DNA of 27,738 nucleotides from Acidimicrobiia bacterium (GTDB taxonomy: Bacteria; Actinomycetota; Acidimicrobiia; Spongiisociales; SHLN01). This document shows positions 15,228 to 22,995 of the stretch, in pieces. Position numbers and translations under genes: made by a program. Every line of letters begins with the position of its first letter. Within the stretch, counting starts at the first letter, position 1. The notes below the pieces were generated by a model. The model was not told the DNA's origin and searched no databases. It saw only the letters and a list, made by a program, of their open reading frames with translations. The stretch lies in NCBI GenBank assembly GCA_030624805.1, contig JAUXJL010000001.1:1-27738 (forward strand), given 5' to 3'.

Positions 15228-17258
15228 GTGGCCAAGACCGTAAAGGCCGAGATCGAAGGGCTCCGGGCAGAGCTCCGTCGTCACTTGCACCTCTATCACG
15301 TGCTGGACAGCCCGGAGATATCCGACGTCGAGTACGACGAGCTCTATCGGAGGCTGGAAAAGCTCGAAGCCGACCGTCCGGACCTCATCACTACCGACTC
15401 ACCAACCCAGCGGGTCGGTGACACGCCATCGTCCGCCTTCGAGCCGGTTACCCACCGACAGCCGCTTTTCTCGCTCGACAACGCCGACTCATTGGAAGCA
15501 CTCGAGGCGTGGGAACGGCGAGTAGTGAGAGGCCTCGAGGGAGAAGCAAGCGGCTACATGTGCGAGCTGAAGATAGATGGGCTCGCCGTGTCGCTCACCT
15601 ACGAAGGCGGACAACTGGTGCTTGGGGCTACGCGGGGCAGCGGGACTGTTGGAGAGGACATCACCCACAATGTCCGGACCATCGAGGCCATCCCGCTTGT
15701 GCTACTGGGGAAGCCGCCCTCGCTCATGGAGGTACGCGGCGAAATCTATATGCCGCTTACCGCCTTCGAAGAGCTGAACAAACGCCAGACCGAGTCAGGG
15801 GGTCAGTCCTTTGTGAACCCGCGCAACGCGGCGGCGGGGTCGGTTCGGCAGAAGGACCCTGCCATCACGGCAACCCGGCGGCTGGCTATATGGTGTTACC
15901 AGGTCGGCCACCTGGAAGGAGGCCCTCCACCTCCCTCCCAATCCGAGACGCTCGACTGGCTTCAGGAGCTCGGCCTGCCAGTCAATCCGGCGTCCGAACG
16001 AGTCGATTCGCGCGACGGGCTCGAAGAGTACGTTCAACGGGCGCTCAAGGATCGACACAAGCACAATTACCAGACCGATGGCGTGGTCGTAAAGGTGGAC
16101 GCCCTCGCCGAACAGGACGTGCTCGGCTTCACGGCTCGAAGCCCGCGTTGGGCAGTTGCGTTCAAATTTCCGGCCGAAGAGCGCACCACACTCCTCAAGG
16201 AGATCCGCATCAACATTGGCCGAACAGGCGCCGCCACGCCTTTCGCGGTTCTCGAGCCGGTGTTTGTTGGCGGGGCCACCGTCACCCTCGCCACCCTCCA
16301 CAATGAAGGCGAACTGCACCGCAAGGACATTCGTCCCGGTGATGTCGTGACCGTGAGGAGAGCAGGCGACGTGATTCCCGAAGTGGTCGGGCCTGTGCTC
16401 AGTGCACGCCAAGGCAAGAAGCTTCGGAAGTGGCACATGCCCAAGAAGTGCCCGTTCTGCGGAAACCCGATCGTGACCGAGGAAGGTGAGGCCCGGGCCA
16501 AGTGCACGGGGGGGTTCGAATGCCCAAGCCGCCTGCGGGAATATCTGTTCCACTTTGCCTCCCGGGGAGGCATGGACATCGAGGGCCTCGGGTATCAAAC
16601 CGTCGATCTGCTCATGAAGAACGACATCATTGCCGATCCGGCCGACATCTTCACGCTCGGTTCCGAGGACTTGCTCACGTTCGAGGGATGGGGGGAGGTT
16701 TCGGTCAACAACCTGCTGGCAGAGATAGAGCTGGCCAAGGACCGTCCGGTGGCCCGACTTCTCACTGCCCTTGGTTTACCCCTGGTCGGTCCCACGGTCG
16801 CCAAATCCCTCACTCGCAGATTCTGGTCGATTGATCTGCTGATGGCCGCCTCAGCTCAGGACCTGGCGGCCATCGACGGCATCGGTCCTGAGATAGTCTC
16901 GGCGGTCCAGGCGTGGGCCTCCGATCCCGAGACCATTGCGCTTGTCGAGAAGCTGCGGGCCGCCGGGGTCCGCCTGGAGGACCCGGAGCCGGAGAGTGGC
17001 ATCGATGAGTCATTGGCCGGCGTCACCCTGGTTATCACAGGCACGCTTGAGAGGTTCAGCCGAGAAAAGGCCAAAGCGGCGGCTGAAAACAAAGGTGCCA
17101 GGGTGACGGGATCAGTGTCGAAGAAGACAACGGCTCTCGTAGCGGGGGCCAATGCCGGGACCAAGCTGGCGAAAGCCACCGACCTCGGTGTTCCGGTCCT
17201 CGACGAAGCCGGGTTCGAGACTCTCCTGGCACAAGGAGCGGAGGCTCTAACAGAATGA
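15228..17258 (+). CDS. ligA: NAD+-dependent DNA ligase LigA
   Basis: LigA seals nicks in replication and repair using NAD+. The 676 residues are the full family length. The N-terminal Ia domain has YDELYRRLEKLE and SPTQRVG. The adenylated lysine is Lys115 in CELKIDGLAV. The OB-fold region follows at IGRTGAATPFAVLEPV. Zinc ligands are Cys408, Cys411, Cys426 and Cys432. Helix-hairpin-helix repeats include DGIGPEIV, and a C-terminal BRCT domain starts at GVTLVITGTLERFSR. The GTG start lies ten bases after mnmA. The stop overlaps the HAD gene by four bases (ATGA). Confidence 0.97.
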   Translation: MAKTVKAEIEGLRAELRRHLHLYHVLDSPEISDVEYDELYRRLEKLEADRPDLITTDSPTQRVGDTPSSAFEPVTHRQPLFSLDNADSLEALEAWERRVVRGLEGEASGYMCELKIDGLAVSLTYEGGQLVLGATRGSGTVGEDITHNVRTIEAIPLVLLGKPPSLMEVRGEIYMPLTAFEELNKRQTESGGQSFVNPRNAAAGSVRQKDPAITATRRLAIWCYQVGHLEGGPPPPSQSETLDWLQELGLPVNPASERVDSRDGLEEYVQRALKDRHKHNYQTDGVVVKVDALAEQDVLGFTARSPRWAVAFKFPAEERTTLLKEIRINIGRTGAATPFAVLEPVFVGGATVTLATLHNEGELHRKDIRPGDVVTVRRAGDVIPEVVGPVLSARQGKKLRKWHMPKKCPFCGNPIVTEEGEARAKCTGGFECPSRLREYLFHFASRGGMDIEGLGYQTVDLLMKNDIIADPADIFTLGSEDLLTFEGWGEVSVNNLLAEIELAKDRPVARLLTALGLPLVGPTVAKSLTRRFWSIDLLMAASAQDLAAIDGIGPEIVSAVQAWASDPETIALVEKLRAAGVRLEDPEPESGIDESLAGVTLVITGTLERFSREKAKAAAENKGARVTGSVSKKTTALVAGANAGTKLAKATDLGVPVLDEAGFETLLAQGAEALTE

Positions 17259-17845
17259 CAAGCCTCCCCGACGGCATCCGACACGTCGTTTTTGACTACG
17301 GCGGCACTCTCGCCGACCTCATATTCCCGTTCACGGCGTTTCGTCGGTTCTCACCAACCACCACGATGGGGACGGGCGACATCAAGCCGCCGCATTTTCT
17401 ACAGCGACAAGTTCGCAAGCTCATGTACCCCGTGGCCGCCCGCTTGTTCCGGCCGTTTCCCGGCCTCCACGAGGTACTGACAGAACTGCGCGCTCGCGGG
17501 TACCTGCTGCACGTGCTTTCGAACAACAGCTCAATCCTCCCGCTGCAGTTGGAATTGATCAACACCACCCGCTACTTCGAATCGATCTCGTGGTCCGAAG
17601 AAATGGGCTACGAGAAACCCGACCCGCGCATATTCGAACTGGCACTCGAACGGATGGGAGCCGAGAAGTCCGAGGTGGTGTACGTGGGTGACAGCTTCGA
17701 GGCCGACGTGCGCGGAGCCCAAGGCGCCGGGATCATTCCAATCCACGCCGATCATCGCAACCGGCGGCCCGGCGGGGACCACCTGCGAGTCCAATCCCTT
17801 ACCGGGCTGCTCGACCTGCTGCCTTCGCTACCGGCGGCGCAATAA
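17255..17845 (+). CDS. HAD-superfamily hydrolase
   Basis: This 196-residue protein is a class IA-type haloacid dehalogenase-like phosphatase. Motif I is FDYGGTLAD, with the nucleophile Asp followed at +2 by Gly, where many phosphatases have the acid/base Asp. Motif II is the Asn/Ser-rich VLSNNSS. The motif III lysine is in GYEKPDPRIFELAL, and motif IV is YVGDSFEADVRGAQGAG. Loss of the second Asp occurs in some HAD branches and may mean a different reaction. It overlaps ligA (ATGA) and ends the plus-strand unit. The substrate is unknown. Confidence 0.85.
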   Translation: MTSLPDGIRHVVFDYGGTLADLIFPFTAFRRFSPTTTMGTGDIKPPHFLQRQVRKLMYPVAARLFRPFPGLHEVLTELRARGYLLHVLSNNSSILPLQLELINTTRYFESISWSEEMGYEKPDPRIFELALERMGAEKSEVVYVGDSFEADVRGAQGAGIIPIHADHRNRRPGGDHLRVQSLTGLLDLLPSLPAAQ

Positions 17846-17898
17846 CAACACCGCTCCGTCCTCGAAAACCAGCAGCCACATCCCGAGGCCGGCCGCCT

Positions 17899-18774
17899 CT
17901 ACATTGACGCACCGGCCAGGTCACCGAGAAAGTCGAGGAGGAGCCGGTTGACTGGCTCCGGTTGCTCCTGCTGGGTCCAGTGGCCGCAATGCTCGACCGT
18001 CTCCACCCGGAGATTGGGTATCCAGCGGTCCATCCCGACAACCAATGACGCGGGAAGAACCGGGTCGGAGTCGGCGGCAATCATCATGACCGGAACTATG
18101 ACCGGAGCATTGGCAAGGTGCTCGGTGGCAGCGGAGTTGGCGTCGATGTTCCGGTAGTAGTTGGCCGGGCCGGTGATGGTGCCGGCTGTGAAGGCGTCCA
18201 CGTATACCTGGAAGTCGGCCTCGGTCATGAACTCCGGGTTGGAGGCCCCTCCCCGGTAGAAGCCGGCCAGCTTCTCGGCAGGCTCCGGGGTGAACCAACC
18301 TTCAGCCACACCTGGCTCCTGCAGCATTAGGACGTACCCGAAACGGTTGGACAGGTGCTCACGGATGTACTCGATTGTGGGGAAGGCGGCACAATGGCCC
18401 CGATAGGGCACGTTTAGAGATACCAGGCGCTCGATGCGTCCCGGGTGCGCCACAGCTGCCGCCCAGGCGATGATGGCACCCCAGTCATGAGCGACCAGCG
18501 CGACCTTTTCATACTCGAGGGCATCGATCAGGCCGATGAAGTCGTCGACGAGTGTGAGCAGACCGTAGGCCTCGACCTCGCTCGGCTTGTCCGAGGCCCC
18601 GTATCCGCGCAAGTCGGGCGCGATTGCGCGGAAACCGGCTTCCGCCAGGGCCGGGAGCTGGTACCTCCACGAGAATGCCAGCTCGGGGAATCCGTGCAGC
18701 AGGACAACGGGATAGCCGGTGCCGGTTTCGTCTACCGAAAGCTCAATGCCGTTGGTGGGTATCCGCCGGCTCAT
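17899..18774 (-). CDS. Alpha/beta hydrolase, epoxide hydrolase-like
   Basis: This 291-residue enzyme shows the epoxide hydrolase pattern: oxyanion motif HGFPE (27-31), APDLRGYGASDKP, the nucleophile Asp97 in VAHDWGA, a variable cap in the middle, a late acid in IAADSDPVLP, and the catalytic His in EHCGHWTQQEQP. The Asp nucleophile rather than Ser favours epoxide hydrolase or haloalkane dehalogenase. HGFPE and DWGA favour the first. Its ATG overlaps the stop of the endonuclease-polymerase gene upstream, so the two are co-translated. No link between this chemistry and DNA repair is obvious. Confidence 0.88.
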   Translation of the reverse strand: MSRRIPTNGIELSVDETGTGYPVVLLHGFPELAFSWRYQLPALAEAGFRAIAPDLRGYGASDKPSEVEAYGLLTLVDDFIGLIDALEYEKVALVAHDWGAIIAWAAAVAHPGRIERLVSLNVPYRGHCAAFPTIEYIREHLSNRFGYVLMLQEPGVAEGWFTPEPAEKLAGFYRGGASNPEFMTEADFQVYVDAFTAGTITGPANYYRNIDANSAATEHLANAPVIVPVMMIAADSDPVLPASLVVGMDRWIPNLRVETVEHCGHWTQQEQPEPVNRLLLDFLGDLAGASM

Positions 18775-20582
18775 GTCGGGCTATCCAATCCCAGAGCAGC
18801 TTCGGCCCCGTCGAGGGTCTGCCCTCCGCTCAGAACCGGAGCAAAACGGTCGCCAACGGCTTCGAGGCGTTTCCATATGGTTTCGATGGTGAACAGGTCG
18901 GGAGTCAGGACTCCCACCTCCTCCCATGCGAGGGGTGTGGATACCGGTGCCCCCGGCCGCGGTCGGACCGCGTAGACAGACGCGATGGTTTTGCCTCCGA
19001 CGTTTTGATTGTGGTCGATGAAGACCTTGCCCGCTCGCCGGGGGATGTCCCATTCCATCGTGACATTGGTCGGATCGGCGGCCGCCATCAAACGTCCCAC
19101 CGTCTCGACGAACCGTCGGACTCGGCCGTAGTCATGAACCGGATCGAGCGGCACGTAGATATGGAGTCCGGTGGCTCCGGATGTCTTCGGGTAGCCCCGC
19201 AGGCCGAGATTGTCCAGGGCCACTTTGATATGTAGAGCCGTGTCGACAACCTGATCCCAGCGGGCACCGTCGGCCGGGTCGAGGTCAAAGATCGCGAAAT
19301 CGGGCCGTTCGACCGAGTGAATCCGAGACAGCCAAGGATGGATCTCGATGCATCCCATGTTGGCAAACCACATGAGCGAGGGGCGGTCCGGGGCGGTACA
19401 GAATTCGATGGCTCCACCCCTCACTTCGGAGTGGATCGGTGCCACCGGCATCCAATCCGGTTTATGGGATGGAGCTTGCTTCTCGTAGAAGAACTCGCCT
19501 TCAGCACCGTCGGGAAACCGTGCCATCACGATGGCCCGGTCCTCCAAGTGGGGAAGGAGCACGGGTGCAATCGAGGCGTAGTACTGAATGAGGTCGCCTT
19601 TGGTGTATCCGTCGGGGAAGAAAGGTTTGTCAGGATTGGTGACCCGGAGTGGGTGCCGGAGCCGGGTGGCCCGGTAACTTCCGGCTTCGTTGACGATGGC
19701 GAGGGGAGAGGGGAAATCAACGGCACCAGACCCGAGAGGTCGGGCGTTTGGCTCCAGCTGCTCGGATGAGGCGAAAGCCGCTCCTACGTCCGCCCAGACG
19801 GCCTGGTGGCTATTGTCGTCCCGAGACTCCGAGACAATGGTGAGATCGACGTCGAATTCGGCCGCGGCCTCGACGACCGGCTCAACCGGGTTTGAGCCCT
19901 CCCCGTACGGCACGTGTTTGATCTCGCCGCCCGGCCCGAAGGAGTTGTGGCTGTAGTGGGTGTGAAGCGGCTGCAGCTTCCAGGCCGGGAACTGGTCGAA
20001 GAGAAATGAATACACAGACCGCACCGACTCCAGATCTACGAGGCGTCCGTCGGTTGTGGCGTGTACGTGCGCCCAGTCCACAACCGGACGTACCCAGGGG
20101 AACTCTGCCGCCAACAGGGCGATGTCTCCGAGATTTCCGAAGGCGTTGGCGGTTCCGGTCGTCTCCAGGCCCAACACCACTCCGAGATCGCGGATCTTGC
20201 CCGCGATGGAATCGAGTGCTTCGACCGCGGTCGTGAACAATTGTTCTGAGGTTCGGTCCCGGTCGTGTCCCGGGTGCACCACCACGATCGACGCTCTGAG
20301 CTTGGCGGCCAGCTTCATCGTGTGCTCGACAGCTGCTCGGGTTTTCTGGTACCGATCTGGCTCTTCGATGGTGAGTATTGCGAAGTAAGGCGCGTGCACC
20401 GAGAGCCCGAGGCCACGTTCGGCCGCCAACGCACCAAAGGAGGAACAGCGCGCCTCCTTCCATGGGAATCCCCTGGTAAACGCCAACTCGAATGCGGTGT
20501 GGCCCTGCTCAACAAGATTGTCAAGGAAGGCCTCGTCATCGTTATCAGTCGGCAGGGTCGATATCCCGAAGGAGATGGCCAT
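18771..20582 (-). CDS. Endonuclease IV-like AP endonuclease fused to a LigD/Prim-Pol type DNA polymerase domain
   Basis: This 603-residue protein joins two repair modules. Residues 1-260 form an Nfo-like TIM barrel with likely metal ligands His63 (SVHAPY), His103 (VVHPGH), Glu140 (LETTG), Asp169 and His172 (VDWAHVHA), His207 or His209 (LHTHYS), His223 (KHVPYGEG) and Glu252 (SESR). The position of one usual Asp looks replaced. Residues 310-590 match the bacterial NHEJ/Prim-Pol polymerase domain: PDKPFFPDGYTKGDLIQYY, WFANMGCIEIHPW, the metal pair Asp433/Asp435 in FDLDPADG, TSGATGLHIYVPL and Asp523 in VFIDHNQN. There is no ligase or 3'-phosphoesterase domain. The ATG at 20582, five bases past the upstream stop, is preferred over a start at 20690 inside that gene. 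Abasic-site incision plus gap filling is inferred. Confidence 0.88.
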   Translation of the reverse strand: MAISFGISTLPTDNDDEAFLDNLVEQGHTAFELAFTRGFPWKEARCSSFGALAAERGLGLSVHAPYFAILTIEEPDRYQKTRAAVEHTMKLAAKLRASIVVVHPGHDRDRTSEQLFTTAVEALDSIAGKIRDLGVVLGLETTGTANAFGNLGDIALLAAEFPWVRPVVDWAHVHATTDGRLVDLESVRSVYSFLFDQFPAWKLQPLHTHYSHNSFGPGGEIKHVPYGEGSNPVEPVVEAAAEFDVDLTIVSESRDDNSHQAVWADVGAAFASSEQLEPNARPLGSGAVDFPSPLAIVNEAGSYRATRLRHPLRVTNPDKPFFPDGYTKGDLIQYYASIAPVLLPHLEDRAIVMARFPDGAEGEFFYEKQAPSHKPDWMPVAPIHSEVRGGAIEFCTAPDRPSLMWFANMGCIEIHPWLSRIHSVERPDFAIFDLDPADGARWDQVVDTALHIKVALDNLGLRGYPKTSGATGLHIYVPLDPVHDYGRVRRFVETVGRLMAAADPTNVTMEWDIPRRAGKVFIDHNQNVGGKTIASVYAVRPRPGAPVSTPLAWEEVGVLTPDLFTIETIWKRLEAVGDRFAPVLSGGQTLDGAEAALGLDSPT

Positions 20583-20586
20583 GGGC

Positions 20587-20988
20587 CTACTGCACCCGGA
20601 AGGTCCAGGCATAGGAGCCGGAGTCGGGAAGGCCGGCCGGTCGCTCCCACTCGATCCGGATCTCGTGGGTGCCAGGGGTCCAGTGCTCAATGAAGCGACC
20701 GGGAGCAGGCTCCCACGTGAACCGGGTGGTACCCGTCTGGATCCCGATCACGATCGGTGAGATGCGAATCCCGTCGACAAATAACACGATCTCGTAGCCG
20801 ACTCGCATGTCGATCTCGAGGGCCGCCTGGCGTATGACTGAGTTGTTGGGGATCGGAAGGACCCTTTCGACAGGCTCGGGGAGTGATGACTCCCTACCGG
20901 ATGGGCTGAAGGCAACGGCGAACCAGACGACGGCAATCAGTGCCAGCCCCAACCCGGTATAGAGCAATCGGTAGGTGGTGTCCTTCAT
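20587..20988 (-). CDS. Membrane-anchored protein of unknown function
   Basis: This 133-residue protein is not recognised. Residues 7-28 (RLLYTGLGLALIAVVWFAVAF) form one membrane helix, preceded by a short MKDTTY start. The rest appears extracytoplasmic and beta-rich with alternating hydrophobics: EIVLFVDGIRI, TRFTWEPAPGRF, HEIRIEW and YAWTFRVQ, suggesting an Ig-like or jelly-roll sandwich. It heads the minus-strand operon, and its stop is five bases from the start of the endonuclease-polymerase fusion. A TATCAT box seven bases before its ATG suggests a leaderless message. Nothing in it suggests a DNA-related role. Confidence 0.7.
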   Translation of the reverse strand: MKDTTYRLLYTGLGLALIAVVWFAVAFSPSGRESSLPEPVERVLPIPNNSVIRQAALEIDMRVGYEIVLFVDGIRISPIVIGIQTGTTRFTWEPAPGRFIEHWTPGTHEIRIEWERPAGLPDSGSYAWTFRVQ

Positions 20989-20995
20989 CGATGGG

Positions 20996-21022
20996 ATGAT
21001 ACGGGGGCCGGGCAGTTGTCAC
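20996..21022 (-). promoter_or_regulatory. Candidate minus-strand promoter of the repair operon
   Basis: On the minus strand GTGACA (21022-21017), a 15-base spacer and TATCAT (21001-20996) precede the ATG at 20988, with seven bases between the -10 box and the start. This predicts a leaderless transcript. Its -35 box is nearly the same base pairs as the -35 box of the divergent dapC promoter. Confidence 0.45.
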
Positions 21023-21043
21023 CCGGGCCGCTCCAGGTAACGT
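21016..21043 (+). promoter_or_regulatory. Candidate promoter of the dapCDE operon
   Basis: TTGTCA (21016-21021), a 16-base spacer and TAACGT (21038-21043) match -35 and -10 boxes. The -10 box ends six bases before the ATG at 21050, and no Shine-Dalgarno is present, so the transcript is probably leaderless. Confidence 0.55.
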
Positions 21044-21049
21044 CTGTCC

Positions 21050-22192
21050 ATGCACCTCAATCCCATCCTGTCGGCCATGGGTGGATATCCGCTCGCCGAG
21101 ATTCAGATGCGAGCCCGGTCACTTCGGGCGGCGGGTAAGCCGCTCATCGACTTCTCAATCGGTGATCCCCGCGAGCCAACCCCTTCCTTCATTCCAGAGG
21201 CACTCAAGCAAGCGGTTCCAGCCGTTTCGCAGTATCCGACCACGGTCGGCCTCCCCGAGTTACGAAGAGCGATTGGCGACTACCTGGCCCGTCGTTTCCA
21301 GGTCTCGGTCGATCCGGACACCCAAATCATTCCGACCTCCGGCGCCAAGGAGGCCATCTTTCATACACCGTTTGCGTTTGTCGAACCGGGTGCCGGGCAC
21401 GGAGTGGTATTCGGGAGCCCGGCCTATCCGGTATACGAACGCGGGGCTCGGTTCGCCGGGGCCGTCACCGACCCCATTCCTCTGAAGGGGGATTTTGTCC
21501 TGCGAGCGGCTGATATCAGCGACGAGAGTTGGGAGCGGGCCCGGCTCGTTTGGTCGTGTTCCCCGCACAATCCGACCGGCTCGATTACGACGACGACCGA
21601 GTTGGCGGCCCTGCTCGAGAGGTGCAGGGAGGCCGGGGCCGTGTTCGCGTCCGACGAGTGTTATGTGGACGTGTATGAGCACGATCCCCCCGGTTCGGTG
21701 CTGCAAGTGGCCGGTCCCGACCTGGCGGGCACGCTCGCCTTTTACAGCTGCTCTAAGCGGTCCGGGATGACGGGATATCGGAGTGGCGCCATCATCGGAG
21801 ATGCCGAGGCCATCGCGGCGCTCATCGATCTTCGGGCGAGTGCCGGAGTGGCACCGCCCGAGTTTGTGCAGGCCGCCGCGGCGGCGGCCTGGTCTGACGA
21901 TGAGCACGCGGCAGAGCGCCGGGCCGTGTTCACGGCCAAGCGAGCGGTGCTCCGGAAGGCATTTGAGCAGCTAGCGCTTCCTGTCGTCGGTTCCACTGCT
22001 GCGCTGTATTTGTGGGTGGCGGTGGCGGACGATGTTGCTGTGAGCCTCCAGCTGCTCGAACAAGGCATTGTGGTGTCTCCCGGCCGGGCGTTCGGGCCCG
22101 GGGGAGAGGGATACATTCGACTGGCACTGGTTCCCAGCCTCGAGGAATGCGAACAGGCCGTTGATGTCCTCGTAGAGTGTCTCGACGTATGA
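21050..22192 (+). CDS. dapC: N-succinyldiaminopimelate aminotransferase DapC
   Basis: DapC transfers an amino group from glutamate to N-succinyl-2-amino-6-ketopimelate in the succinylase lysine/DAP pathway. The 380-residue protein is a fold-type I class I/II aminotransferase: IDFSIGDPREPTP, YPTTVGLPELRRAIGDYL, SPHNPTGS, ASDECYVDVY and the PLP lysine Lys236 in SCSKRSGMTGYR. Sequence alone separates this group poorly, but its stop overlaps the dapD start (ATGA) and dapE follows, which makes DapC the best call. The promoter is just upstream and looks leaderless. Confidence 0.9.
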   Translation: MHLNPILSAMGGYPLAEIQMRARSLRAAGKPLIDFSIGDPREPTPSFIPEALKQAVPAVSQYPTTVGLPELRRAIGDYLARRFQVSVDPDTQIIPTSGAKEAIFHTPFAFVEPGAGHGVVFGSPAYPVYERGARFAGAVTDPIPLKGDFVLRAADISDESWERARLVWSCSPHNPTGSITTTTELAALLERCREAGAVFASDECYVDVYEHDPPGSVLQVAGPDLAGTLAFYSCSKRSGMTGYRSGAIIGDAEAIAALIDLRASAGVAPPEFVQAAAAAAWSDDEHAAERRAVFTAKRAVLRKAFEQLALPVVGSTAALYLWVAVADDVAVSLQLLEQGIVVSPGRAFGPGGEGYIRLALVPSLEECEQAVDVLVECLDV

Positions 22193-22995
22193 CCGACCGT
22201 GAGCTGATCGAAGCCGCCTACGCAGACCTCGAGAAACTGAGCGAGGCCAAAGAAGCTGTGACCCGCACTATCGCGGCGCTCGACGAGGGCCGGGTGCGGG
22301 TCGCCGAGAAGCTCGACGGAGAGTGGGCCGTCAACTCGTGGGTGAAAGAGGCGATCCTGCTGTATTTCCGGCTGAGCGAGGTCAAATCGATTGAGGTCGG
22401 TCCTTTCGAATACTTTGACAAAATCCCCACCAAACACAACCTCGAGCAGGCCGGCGTACGTGTCGTCCCGCCCGGTACGGTGCGATATGGCGCTTTCTGT
22501 GAGCCCGGCGTGGTCGTGATGCCCGGCTATGTGAACATCGGTGCGTACGTCGGCACCGGCACCATGGTTGACACATGGGCCACGGTTGGCTCCTGCGCCC
22601 AGATCGGACGCAATGTTCATCTTTCCGGCGGTGTCGGCATCGGAGGTGTGCTCGAGCCACCCGGGGCGCGGCCGGTCATCGTTGAGGACGGGGCCTTCAT
22701 TGGGAGCCGCTCGATCCTGGTGGAAGGAGTGGTGGTTGAGGAAGGAGCCGTCCTCGGCGCCAACACCACCATCACTTCCAGCACCCCGATCATCGACGTA
22801 ACCGGCTCTGAGCCGGTTGAGACGCGCGGCCTGGTCCCGGCCGGCGCGGTGGTTCTGCCGGGTACCCGTCCCAAGCAGTTTCCGGCAGGCACCTATGACC
22901 TCCAGTGTGCGCTCATCGTTGGAAAACGCTCGGCGTCGACCGATCGTAAAACCTCTCTCAACGATGCCCTTCGCACCTTCGAGGTGCCGGTGTGA
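22189..22995 (+). CDS. dapD: Tetrahydrodipicolinate N-succinyltransferase DapD
   Basis: DapD transfers succinyl from succinyl-CoA to tetrahydrodipicolinate. The 268-residue protein has a short alpha domain followed by a left-handed beta-helix of hexapeptide repeats: GAFCEPGVVVMPGYVNIGAYVGTGTMVDTWATVG is the family core, then GRNVHLSGGVGIGGVLEP and DGAFIGSRSILVEGV. The length and these blocks match the E. coli-type enzyme (about 274 residues) rather than the longer form described from mycobacteria. The ATG at 22189 is preferred for its four-base overlap with dapC. The stop overlaps the dapE start (GTGA). Confidence 0.94.
   Translation: MTDRELIEAAYADLEKLSEAKEAVTRTIAALDEGRVRVAEKLDGEWAVNSWVKEAILLYFRLSEVKSIEVGPFEYFDKIPTKHNLEQAGVRVVPPGTVRYGAFCEPGVVVMPGYVNIGAYVGTGTMVDTWATVGSCAQIGRNVHLSGGVGIGGVLEPPGARPVIVEDGAFIGSRSILVEGVVVEEGAVLGANTTITSSTPIIDVTGSEPVETRGLVPAGAVVLPGTRPKQFPAGTYDLQCALIVGKRSASTDRKTSLNDALRTFEVPV

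Noticed and set aside
17885..17899. GAGGC-CGGCC-GCCTC stem between convergent HAD and hydrolase genes as a terminator
   Set aside because: The stem has only five pairs, no T tract follows, and it overlaps the stop codon of the hydrolase.
20583..20690. Upstream extension of the endonuclease-polymerase gene to an ATG at 20690
   Set aside because: The extra 36 residues are Pro/Ser-rich, overlap the coupled 133-residue gene in another frame, and lie before the natural start of the barrel domain at MAISFGIS.
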